Notes under the pieces: generated by a model
The model's input: only the letters and a program-made list of their open reading frames with translations
The model's database searches: none
What the model was told of the DNA's origin: nothing
DNA from: JBAZDC01 sp041654595
Lineage (GTDB): Bacteria; Pseudomonadota; Gammaproteobacteria; Burkholderiales; Burkholderiaceae_B
Direction: 5' to 3'
Length of the DNA stretch: 53,111 nt
NCBI GenBank assembly: GCA_964551305.1
Contig: CAZKBT010000018.1
Location: 1-53,111, forward strand
Program-made: the position numbers and the translations under genes
Shown: positions 1-9,399 of the stretch, piece by piece
Numbering within the stretch: the stretch's first letter is position 1
Layout of the letters: each line of letters opens with the position of its first letter

Positions 1-2
1 GG

Positions 3-254
3 GGCGTGGCAGGCAGCACAGTAGGGGGCGGCACAGGCCGCGTATTGGCGACCATAGGCGGCGCTATCCTGGGCGGGGTCGCCGGCGATGCGGTCGAGCA
101 CCAAGTGGGAAAAACCAACGGCCTGGAAATCACCGTTCGCTTGGATAACGGGGAAACCCGGGTAATCGCCCAGGCGGCGGATGTAGCGATTTCAGCCGGG
201 CAGCGCGTGCGCCTGATCAGCGGCAACGGCCCGACCCGCGTCGTGCCCATGTAA
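3..254 (+). CDS. SlyB/Pcp-like glycine-zipper outer-membrane protein, C-terminal part
   Basis: The reading frame is open from the window edge, so the N-terminus, including any lipoprotein signal, is missing; the GTG at 6 is probably not the real start. What remains is a glycine-zipper segment (repeated G-x-x-x-G, about the first 30 residues) followed by a short beta-rich tail with an E-I-T-V-R-L-D-N-G run and a closing R-V-R-L-I-S-G. That layout is the C-terminal half of SlyB/Pcp (17 kDa surface antigen) lipoproteins, which sit in the outer membrane and help keep the envelope intact. The stop is TAA at 252-254. The family call rests on the layout only; another glycine-zipper 2TM protein is possible. 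Confidence 0.62.
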   Translation, partial: GVAGSTVGGGTGRVLATIGGAILGGVAGDAVEHQVGKTNGLEITVRLDNGETRVIAQAADVAISAGQRVRLISGNGPTRVVPM

Positions 255-280
255 GGCCGCGCGCCGGGCGGTTTGTCCCG

Positions 281-844
281 CTAGATGCCGAACAGCGAAA
301 AGGCGATGCGCTCCATGATCATCATGGCGACCTGAGCGCCCACCAGCAGCACCAGCGGCGACAGATCCAGTCCGCCCAGATCGGGCAGGACGCGGCGTAT
401 CGGATCCAGCATGGGCGCCGTCAACGTCCGGAGCACGGGCATGATGGGCGACAGCGGATTGACCCATGACAGGATGACCTGGATCAGGGTTACCCACAGC
501 AGAACGTTGAAAGCCCATTTCAGCAGCGTCATGACGGCCGCCAATGCCGCCGGACCCAAGCGCGCGGCCTCGGGCAGTTGCCCCGTAAAGAGCGTCCAGC
601 CAAGCAGCAGAAACAGAAAGGCCGTGAGCCAGCAGGCCAGCAGGCTGGGCCAGTCGAAGAGCCGGCCGGGCGCGACGATTCTACGTATCGGTTGGACCAG
701 CCATTGTGTGATGCGCAGGATGGCCTGCGACAGGGGATTGAAAGGATGCAGGCGTATGGCATGCAGCCATGCGCGCAAGATCAACGCAATGCCGAACAAG
801 GAAAAAATAACATTGGCGAGAAAAAGCAGGATTTCGCTGAACAT
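281..844 (-). CDS. YggT family integral membrane protein
   Basis: This 187-residue protein has two repeats of the YggT type, each with membrane helices around a conserved amphipathic stretch: residues about 1-75 (ending in P-I-R-R-I-V-A-P) and about 100-187 (with P-I-R-R-V-L-P-D-L-G-G-L-D-L-S-P). The paired P-I-R-R-x-x-P motif followed by D-x-S-P is the family hallmark. YggT proteins lie in the inner membrane; roles in osmotic tolerance and cell division have been proposed but the biochemistry is unsettled. It converges with the SlyB-like gene and lies just downstream of the cysteine hydrolase on the same strand, 46 bases apart, so the two may share a transcript. Confidence 0.85.
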   Translation of the reverse strand: MFSEILLFLANVIFSLFGIALILRAWLHAIRLHPFNPLSQAILRITQWLVQPIRRIVAPGRLFDWPSLLACWLTAFLFLLLGWTLFTGQLPEAARLGPAALAAVMTLLKWAFNVLLWVTLIQVILSWVNPLSPIMPVLRTLTAPMLDPIRRVLPDLGGLDLSPLVLLVGAQVAMMIMERIAFSLFGI

Positions 845-890
845 GATCCAGTTCTGATTTGTCGTTACCGCGCCATTGTCTCATGATAAT

Positions 891-1763
891 TCAGCGCCGG
901 AAAACAGGAGCTTGCCCGTCCAGCCATGCCCGAGCCGTGGATAGTCGGGCGCCATGCCGTTGCATGTCGGCCAGGAATGCCGCGTAGGCCGTTTCGAATC
1001 CAGGGATGGGGCTCATGCAGTCGGTCAAGAGCACGATCCTGGCCGTGGCGTCGGGGCCGGCATAGTGTGCGTAATGCTCCATCGTGGCCTTGACGCAATG
1101 GCTGCCCGCCTCGCCCGCGACCAGCAGGACCTGCGCCGAGGCCAGGCTTTCGAGCAGTTGTCGGTTCAGCTGCGTGCCGGCGTCAGCCGGGTCGGGAACT
1201 TCGGCCATGATCGCGCTATAGTGTTCGGTATAGGGGTTGCCGCCCTTGAGCACTTTCATGACGGGCCGGCAATGATGCCGTTCCCATGCATTGCATGCGG
1301 CGAGCACGTCCGCATGCACATTATGGCCCCAGGTGCCGATTTCGCAATGTACGGGCCAGATCGTATGGATATGGCGGCCCGCCGCTTCCAGCGCGTCCAG
1401 GTAGGCCAGCACCTTGTCTTTGGCGGCGCCGTTGCGGGGCAGGAATTTTCCGCCGCGCACGTCTTCGCTGCTCAGGCGCGTGAAGGGTGCGACCGGACCG
1501 CCATCGCGCTGAAGCCAGAAATCGGGGCGCTCGATGCCGATGTGGTGATGGGAATCCAACGTCATGGTGATGCCTGCGATGGCATCGATGCCGTGGCGGA
1601 TGAGCCGGGCCAGCCGCAACATGTCGGCGTGCGCGCCCGGCACGGGCAATTGCGGCGTCAGCACGCATCCGTCGTTCAGCGGGTCCGAAGGTTGATAGGC
1701 GATCGGCAGATCGCAAAAATCATTCTGGGGATCGACGATCAGTAAATGAGCGTGGTGGGTCAT
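891..1763 (-). CDS. Isochorismatase-like cysteine hydrolase (nicotinamidase-related)
   Basis: The protein is about 290 residues from the ATG at 1763. An upstream in-frame ATG at 1811 adds 16 residues that do not resemble the family and lies in the terminator hairpin of the histone gene, so it was rejected. The N-terminus carries H-L-L-I-V-D-P-Q-N-D-F-C, with the catalytic Asp of the isochorismatase fold. Later come a D-S-H-H-H-I segment typical of the nicotinamidase metal site and V-A-G-E-A-G-S-H-C-V, which holds the nucleophile Cys. These hydrolyse amides such as nicotinamide. The insert around residues 70-190 is longer than in a typical nicotinamidase, so the substrate cannot be named. Confidence 0.8.
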   Translation of the reverse strand: MTHHAHLLIVDPQNDFCDLPIAYQPSDPLNDGCVLTPQLPVPGAHADMLRLARLIRHGIDAIAGITMTLDSHHHIGIERPDFWLQRDGGPVAPFTRLSSEDVRGGKFLPRNGAAKDKVLAYLDALEAAGRHIHTIWPVHCEIGTWGHNVHADVLAACNAWERHHCRPVMKVLKGGNPYTEHYSAIMAEVPDPADAGTQLNRQLLESLASAQVLLVAGEAGSHCVKATMEHYAHYAGPDATARIVLLTDCMSPIPGFETAYAAFLADMQRHGARLSTARAWLDGQAPVFRR

Positions 1764-1798
1764 GGTTGGGTCCACGGTTAACGTTGCGTACCGTCTGG

Positions 1799-1846
1799 AA
1801 AATGAAAACACCCCGAGGGCCGGATTGCAATCCAGTCCTCGGGGTG
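1799..1846 (-). terminator. Rho-independent terminator of the histone H1-like gene
   Basis: A perfect 10-bp stem (CACCCCGAGG at 1809-1818 with CCTCGGGGTG at 1837-1846) encloses a loop that itself contains GGATTGCAATCC. Read on the minus strand the stem is followed by TTTTCATTTT, the T-rich tail expected downstream of the histone gene that ends at 1887. The plus-strand side has no T run, so it should act on minus-strand transcripts only. Confidence 0.8.
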
Positions 1847-1886
1847 AGGCTTCGCGACGCCGGAGGGCCGGCGGACGCGTCAGGCT

Positions 1887-2645
1887 TTAAGGACGATTTC
1901 CTGTCGGAAAAGGCCACGAAGCGGCAGGGTTCGGCGTTGCGTTGGCGGCAGGCGCCGCTACCGCGGTGCTTGCCTTGTCGGCTTTTGCGACAGCCTTCGC
2001 GCTAGTTTTTTTTTCAGCCGGTTTCTTGGCTGCGGGCGCCTTTACGGATGCCGCCGCCGTTTTTTTTGCGGGCGCGGCCTTTGCGGGCGCTTTTTTCGCA
2101 GCCGGGGCTTTCTTGGCGGGGGCGGCTTTCTTAGCCGCGGCTTTCTTTGCCGGAGCTTTCTTGGCGGCTACCGCTTTTTTTGCCGGGCTGGCCTTTTTGG
2201 CGACGGTTTTCTTCGCAGCGGCTTTTTTAGGCGCGGCTTTTTTTGCCGGCGCTTTCTTGGCGGCTACTTTCTTCGTTGCCGTGGCTTTCTTGGCGGGCGC
2301 CTTTTTGGCGGCGACTTTCTTTGCCGGTGCCTTCTTGGCGGCTACGGCTTTCTTGACCGTGGCTTTTTTGGCGGGCGCTTTTTTTGCCGCGACTTTTTTC
2401 ACTGCCGTGGCTTTCTTGGGCGCGGCCTTCTTGGCGGCTACTTTCTTCGTTGCCGCGGCCTTTTTCGCCGGCGCTTTCTTGGCCGCTACTTTTTTGACGG
2501 GCGCGGCTTTCTTGACGACAGACTTGGCAGGGGTTTTCTTGGTCGCGACTTTTTTCGCGGCTACTGCTTTTTTCGCAGCGGCCTTTTTGGCGGGTGCTGC
2601 TTTCTTAGGGGTCGTTTTCGGTGCTGCCTTTTTGGCTGTTGCCAT
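1887..2645 (-). CDS. Histone H1-like DNA-binding protein (Lys/Ala-rich, BpH1-like)
   Basis: The protein has 252 residues, starting M-A-T-A-K-K-A-A-P-K at the ATG ending at 2645, which has an AAGGAG ribosome site eight bases upstream. A longer open frame to 2753 lacks such a site. Nearly the whole chain is Lys, Ala and Pro in K-K-A-P-A-K-K / A-A-K-K repeats. Only the last 15 residues or so differ (A-S-W-P-F-P-T-G-N-R-P). This is the composition of eukaryotic H1 tails and of the Bordetella BpH1 and Chlamydia Hc2 proteins, which bind DNA without sequence specificity. The repeats invite length change by slippage or recombination; BpH1 is known to vary in length between strains. It follows nrdAB on the same strand but has its own terminator. 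Confidence 0.88.
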   Translation of the reverse strand: MATAKKAAPKTTPKKAAPAKKAAAKKAVAAKKVATKKTPAKSVVKKAAPVKKVAAKKAPAKKAAATKKVAAKKAAPKKATAVKKVAAKKAPAKKATVKKAVAAKKAPAKKVAAKKAPAKKATATKKVAAKKAPAKKAAPKKAAAKKTVAKKASPAKKAVAAKKAPAKKAAAKKAAPAKKAPAAKKAPAKAAPAKKTAAASVKAPAAKKPAEKKTSAKAVAKADKASTAVAAPAANATPNPAASWPFPTGNRP

Positions 2646-2737
2646 GACAATGCTCCTTGAGATCGAGTCGAAGAAGATTACGTCTACCCATTTGATATGG
2701 CCCCCACTATGGGTGCGACCCATCTCAAATGGCGCAA

Positions 2738-2766
2738 GCGTGCAAAACGCCATGCGCTTTGCACGC
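2738..2766. other. Perfect hairpin between nrdB and the histone gene
   Basis: GCGTGCAAA (2738-2746) pairs with TTTGCACGC (2758-2766), and the loop holds a further CGC-cat-GCG pairing. Neither strand has a T run next to it. It may end nrdAB transcription in a Rho-assisted way, stabilise a 3' end, or be an operator for the histone promoter; the sequence does not decide. Confidence 0.5.
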
Positions 2767-2802
2767 CTAGAGTCTAACGTAAGCTACGCTCGGTTCAAAG
2801 CA

Positions 2803-3897
2803 TTATTCCCAGCTAAGTGCTCCGCCGGTTTGATATTCGATGACTCGCGTCTCAAAAAAGTTGCGTTCTTTTTTCAGATCGATCATCTCCGCCATCCAAG
2901 GAAATGGATTTTCTTCTTGTGGAAATAGCGGTTCGATACCGATTTGTTGGCAGCGACGATTGGCAATAAAACGCAAATAGGATTTGAACATCGAGGCATT
3001 CAAACCCAGCACGCCGCGAGGCATGGTGTCCTCAGCGTAAGCATATTCAAGGTCTACAGCCTTTTTGAACAGTCCGCGAATTTCTTCGCGGAACTCCGGC
3101 GTCCACAAATGCGGGTTCTCGAGTTTGACCGTGTTAATCAAATCGATACCGAAATTGCAGTGCATGGATTCGTCGCGCAGTATATACATGTACTGCTCGG
3201 CGGCGCCCGTCATTTTGTTCTGACGACCCAATGCAAGTATTTGCGTAAAACCAACATAAAAGAAGAGACCTTCCATCAAGCACGCAAAAACGATCAGCGA
3301 TTTGAGCAGCGTCTGGTCGGCTTCCGGGGTGCCCGTCTTGAAGTCCGGATCGGCGATCGCGTCGATGAATGGAATCAGGAATTCGTCTTTCGCGCGGATC
3401 GAAGAGATCTCGTTGTACGCGTTGAAAATTTCCGATTCGTCCAGATCCAGGCTTTCGACGATGTACTGATAGGCGTGCGTATGGATGGCTTCCTCGAACG
3501 CTTGGCGCAGCAGGAACTGCCGGCACTCCGGCGCCGTGATGTGGCGATAGGTGCCCAGCACGATGTTGTTGGCGGCCAGGGAATCCGCCGTCGTGAAGAA
3601 ACCCAGGTTGCGCTTGATGATGCGGCGCTCGTCGTCGGTCAGGCCGTTGGGATCCTTCCATAGCGCGATGTCGCGCGACATGTTGATCTCTTGCGGCATC
3701 CAGTGATTGGCGCACGTGGCCAGGTATTTTTCCCAAGCCCATTTGTATTTGAACGGCACGAGCTGGTTGACGTCGGTTTCGCCATTGATGATGCGCTTGT
3801 CGGCAGCGCGGACGCGGCCCGTCGTTTCCGTTGCGGCGCTTGCCGCCGCTTGGGGAACGGAGGGTTTTGCGACGGGAGTATCTTCCCAGTTCAACAT
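2803..3897 (-). CDS. nrdB: Class Ia ribonucleoside-diphosphate reductase, beta subunit
   Basis: NrdB carries the di-iron centre and stable tyrosyl radical that start catalysis in the partner NrdA, converting ribonucleotides to deoxyribonucleotides in the cytosol. The 364-residue chain keeps the ligand motifs: T-T-A-D-S-L (first Asp), F-E-E-A-I-H-T-H-A-Y (Glu, His and the radical Tyr), L-M-E-G-L-F-F-Y, and R-D-E-S-M-H-C-N-F (last Glu and His). Length is normal for the family. The gene begins 24 bases after the nrdA stop, so the two are one operon transcribed toward lower coordinates. The N-terminal 30 residues are Ala/Thr-rich and not conserved. Confidence 0.97.
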   Translation of the reverse strand: MLNWEDTPVAKPSVPQAAASAATETTGRVRAADKRIINGETDVNQLVPFKYKWAWEKYLATCANHWMPQEINMSRDIALWKDPNGLTDDERRIIKRNLGFFTTADSLAANNIVLGTYRHITAPECRQFLLRQAFEEAIHTHAYQYIVESLDLDESEIFNAYNEISSIRAKDEFLIPFIDAIADPDFKTGTPEADQTLLKSLIVFACLMEGLFFYVGFTQILALGRQNKMTGAAEQYMYILRDESMHCNFGIDLINTVKLENPHLWTPEFREEIRGLFKKAVDLEYAYAEDTMPRGVLGLNASMFKSYLRFIANRRCQQIGIEPLFPQEENPFPWMAEMIDLKKERNFFETRVIEYQTGGALSWE

Positions 3898-3921
3898 AGT
3901 ACAGTTTCCGTAATCAAGGAT

Positions 3922-6837
<2,916 letters not shown>

Positions 6838-6929
6838 GGATACTCCTGGGCAAAATGTAAACGCGCTTGGCGCGCGTGTTTTGGCGTATTGGATGAAGGT
6901 GGACTGCTACAGCAGAGAGTAATAGCGAA

Positions 6930-6947
6930 ATAGTAGTTGACTACTAT
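6930..6947. promoter_or_regulatory. 18-bp palindrome in the nrdA leader
   Basis: ATAGTAGT and ACTACTAT flank a 2-bp centre, giving perfect 8-bp arms. It lies between the NrdR boxes and the nrdA start, inside the predicted 5' untranslated leader. It is not an NrdR box (no central ATAT/AATT core), so a second regulator or an RNA hairpin is possible. Confidence 0.45.
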
Positions 6948-6965
6948 GCCGTTTTGCTGAAAAAA

Positions 6966-7012
6966 CCACTATATGTTGTGGCTATCTTGTTCTGAAGCAC
7001 TAATTGTAGTGC
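6966..7012 (-). promoter_or_regulatory. Tandem NrdR boxes over the predicted nrdAB promoter
   Basis: Two 16-bp palindromes fit the NrdR consensus: CCACTATATGTTGTGG at 6966-6981 and GCACTAATTGTAGTGC at 6997-7012. Their starts are 31 bp apart, about three helical turns, the usual spacing for cooperative NrdR binding. On the minus strand a TTCAGA (6991-6996) and a TATAGT (6968-6973) are separated by 17 bp, so the -10 lies inside the first box and a bound repressor would block RNA polymerase. The repressor gene nrdR is in this window at 25585. Confidence 0.85.
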
Positions 7013-7304
7013 TGTGAGTAGAAGGAATCAAGTTCGATTTTCTTATGTTTTTATGGCCGATTTGGCCTGCAAGAGCCAACGGCGCGCAGCCAGATCAAGG
7101 CCCTGCAAGGGTCCCGGCGGAGTGCGGCGCCGCAAAGAAACATGTCGAGGAACAAAAATCCATCCCGATAAATTGTAAAGAATGTTGAACGGCCTACCAT
7201 ACGGGAAGAATGAGGGGCGGGAATGGCGCCGGGTCCGGGGGGAGGCTGGCAAGCACGCGCATGTCGCGGCTAAAATGGCGGCACCAGCGAAAAAGGTGTC
7301 ATGA
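7013..7304. other. Gene-free stretch between nrdAB and a lipoprotein gene
   Basis: I see no convincing gene here. A 69-codon minus-strand frame (7043-7252) has no family resemblance. A TAAAAT at 7271-7276 could be the -10 of the lipoprotein gene, but no good -35 accompanies it. Confidence 0.4.
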
Positions 7305-7808
7305 ATGAAGAAGAAAGCTATTCAGTACTGCAGGACCTGGGCCGGGCCGCTGTCGCTCGCGTTGCTGCTTGCCGCCTGCGCGGCGCCTCCTTCACCGCCC
7401 GAAGCGCCGCCCAAGCCCAAGGCTCCCTCGTGCCAGGCCGCCGCCGAGGGCGACGCCCTGATCGGCAACTGGCTCAACGTCCGCACCCAGCGCGGCGTGG
7501 TGGGCGAGCTGCGCACCTTGTTCTCGCTGAATGCCGACGGCACCATGGCCTATACCGAACAGCTCAAGCGCGGCAAAAAGCCTTCGCAAGGGCTGGCCGA
7601 GACCGGCTGCTGGCATCGTGAAAACCAGAAGCTCGTATTGCGTACCTTGCAATCCAATGGCGCGGACGTCGATATCGACGACCCCATTTATGTGAACACC
7701 TATACGGTAACCGGCACGCAAAAGGATCGGATCACCTTGCGCCGCGACCAAGACGGCGTCGCCATGCCTGCGCGGCGCATGTCGCCCGGCTATAGATTGC
7801 CTTTTTAA
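7305..7808 (+). CDS. Putative lipoprotein of unknown function
   Basis: The 167-residue protein opens with a basic stretch, a hydrophobic segment and a lipobox (L-L-A-A-C, Cys near residue 25), so it should be lipidated and anchored in the envelope. A Pro-rich spacer (P-P-S-P-P-E-A-P-P-K-P-K) follows. The rest is a small globular domain with L-I-G-N-W-L-N-V-R-T-Q and L-F-S-L-N-A-D-G-T-M-A-Y, a pattern seen in lipocalin-like or META-type beta folds. I do not recognise the family. The ATG at 7305 was chosen over the ATG at 7301, which is in another frame without a signal sequence. Confidence 0.72.
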   Translation: MKKKAIQYCRTWAGPLSLALLLAACAAPPSPPEAPPKPKAPSCQAAAEGDALIGNWLNVRTQRGVVGELRTLFSLNADGTMAYTEQLKRGKKPSQGLAETGCWHRENQKLVLRTLQSNGADVDIDDPIYVNTYTVTGTQKDRITLRRDQDGVAMPARRMSPGYRLPF

Positions 7809-7819
7809 GTATCCAGACG

Positions 7820-7847
7820 CCTGCCGCGCCAGCCACGGCGCGGCAGG
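7820..7847. terminator. Hairpin between convergent lipoprotein and gltX genes
   Basis: An 11-bp perfect stem (CCTGCCGCGCC with GGCGCGGCAGG) closes a 6-base loop exactly between two converging genes. T runs are short on both sides (TTCATAT on plus), so termination may be bidirectional but not strong. Confidence 0.6.
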
Positions 7848-7853
7848 TTCATA

Positions 7854-9290
7854 TCAAGCAAGTCCGGAATCCCTTTGCGCCTGACTCAGCGCGGCCAAGC
7901 GCTGCAGCACCACATCCCGGCCAAAGATGGCCAGGACGGCATCGATGGCGGGTGTCTGCTTCTGGCCGGTGACGGCCACGCGCAGCGGGATGGCCAGCTT
8001 GGGCATTTTCACTTGATGCTTGGCCAGCATGTCTTTGATCAAGGCGCCAAGCGAGGCGGTGTCCCAGTTCGGTAGTTCACGGGCTTGGGCGGCGAAGTCG
8101 GCCAATAGGGCCCGGGCATCGTCGTTCAGGAGCTCCGCGGCCAGATCGGGAGGGGCCGGTGTGTAGTCGGCGCAGAACAGCAGGGCGCCGTCGGCCAGCT
8201 GATTCAGGGTTTCCGCGCGGTCCTTCAGCAGATCCATGACCGCGACCAGGTCCACCGCGTCCGGGTCGCCCCCGCGTTCGGCGATCCGGGGCGCCACGCG
8301 CCCGGCAAGGTCCGCGCCGTCGCTATTCTTAATATAGTGGGCATTGACCCAGTTCAGCTTTTTCGGATCCCATTGCGATGCCGATTTGCTCAGGCTGCGC
8401 ACATCGAACCACTCGACCAGTTGTTCGCGGCTGAATAGTTCGTCGTTGCCATGGCTCCAGCCCAGGCGCGCCAGGTAATTGATCATGGCGTCGGGCAGGT
8501 AGCCGTCCTTGTCGTATTCCATGACGCTGACCGCGCCGTGGCGCTTGGACAGCTTTTCGCCGTCGGGGCCCAGGATCATCGGCAGGTGGCCGTACTGGGG
8601 CGGCTCCGCGCCCAGGGCGCGCAGTATATTGATCTGCCTAGGGGTGTTGTTGACGTGGTCGTCGCCGCGCAGGACATGTGTAATGCGCATGTCCCAGTCG
8701 TCGACCACCACGCAGAAGTTGTAGGTCGGGGTGCCGTCGGGGCGCGCGATGATCAGGTCGTCGAGCTCGGCGTTGTCGAAACTGATGGGGCCTTTGACGA
8801 GGTCGTTCCAGGCCGTGACGCCGTCCTGCGGATTGCGAAAACGCACCACGGGTTTACGGTCGGCGGGAATGGGCGGCAGGACTTTGCCGGCTTCGGGACG
8901 CCAGGTGCCGTCGTAGCGGGGCTTGAGTCCGGCGGCGCGGGCGCGTTCCCGCATGGCTTCGACTTCCTCCGGGCTGCTGTAGCAATGATAGGCGGTGCCG
9001 TCGGCCAGCATCTTGCGGATCACTTCACGATAGCGATCCATGCGCTGCATTTGATAATAAGGGCCCTCGTCGGGCTGCATGCCCAGCCATCGCATGCCGT
9101 CCAGAATCGCCTGGACCGCTTCGGGCGTCGACCGCTCGAGGTCGGTGTCTTCGATGCGCAGGACGAATACGCCGTGATGGTGGCGCGCGAAGGCCCAGCA
9201 GAACAAGGCCGTGCGCGCGCCTCCCAGGTGCAGGTAGCCGGTGGGTGAAGGCGCGAAGCGCGTGCGTGGCGTAGTGGTGGACGTAGTCAT
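7854..9290 (-). CDS. gltX: Glutamyl-tRNA synthetase
   Basis: GltX attaches glutamate to tRNA-Glu in the cytosol. The 478-residue length suits the bacterial enzyme. The N-terminus has R-F-A-P-S-P-T-G-Y-L-H-L-G-G, the class I HIGH-type signature, and later K-L-S-K-R-H-G, the KMSKS-type loop. Between them are the family segments F-V-L-R-I-E-D-T-D and T-Y-N-F-C-V-V-V-D-D-W-D-M. The C-terminal helical part (from about residue 330) is the anticodon-binding domain. It is transcribed divergently from the acetyltransferase at 9400. Confidence 0.97.
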   Translation of the reverse strand: MTTSTTTPRTRFAPSPTGYLHLGGARTALFCWAFARHHHGVFVLRIEDTDLERSTPEAVQAILDGMRWLGMQPDEGPYYQMQRMDRYREVIRKMLADGTAYHCYSSPEEVEAMRERARAAGLKPRYDGTWRPEAGKVLPPIPADRKPVVRFRNPQDGVTAWNDLVKGPISFDNAELDDLIIARPDGTPTYNFCVVVDDWDMRITHVLRGDDHVNNTPRQINILRALGAEPPQYGHLPMILGPDGEKLSKRHGAVSVMEYDKDGYLPDAMINYLARLGWSHGNDELFSREQLVEWFDVRSLSKSASQWDPKKLNWVNAHYIKNSDGADLAGRVAPRIAERGGDPDAVDLVAVMDLLKDRAETLNQLADGALLFCADYTPAPPDLAAELLNDDARALLADFAAQARELPNWDTASLGALIKDMLAKHQVKMPKLAIPLRVAVTGQKQTPAIDAVLAIFGRDVVLQRLAALSQAQRDSGLA

Positions 9291-9399
9291 GGTTAATCGT
9301 TAGGCTTATGGCAAATGCCGTGAAATCGTGGCGACCTGTCGAACAGGCAGGATATGCATTTTAGAATATCCGTTCATCTTTGCCGAAATCGCCTCCACC

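Noticed and set aside
1942..2928. A 328-codon plus-strand frame of Ala/Phe repeats
   Set aside because: It is the complement of the Lys/Ala-rich histone gene and has no ribosome site or family resemblance.
9335..9347. CCTGT-CGA-ACAGG between gltX and the acetyltransferase gene, looking like a LexA box
   Set aside because: A LexA box needs eight bases between CTGT and ACAG; here there are three.
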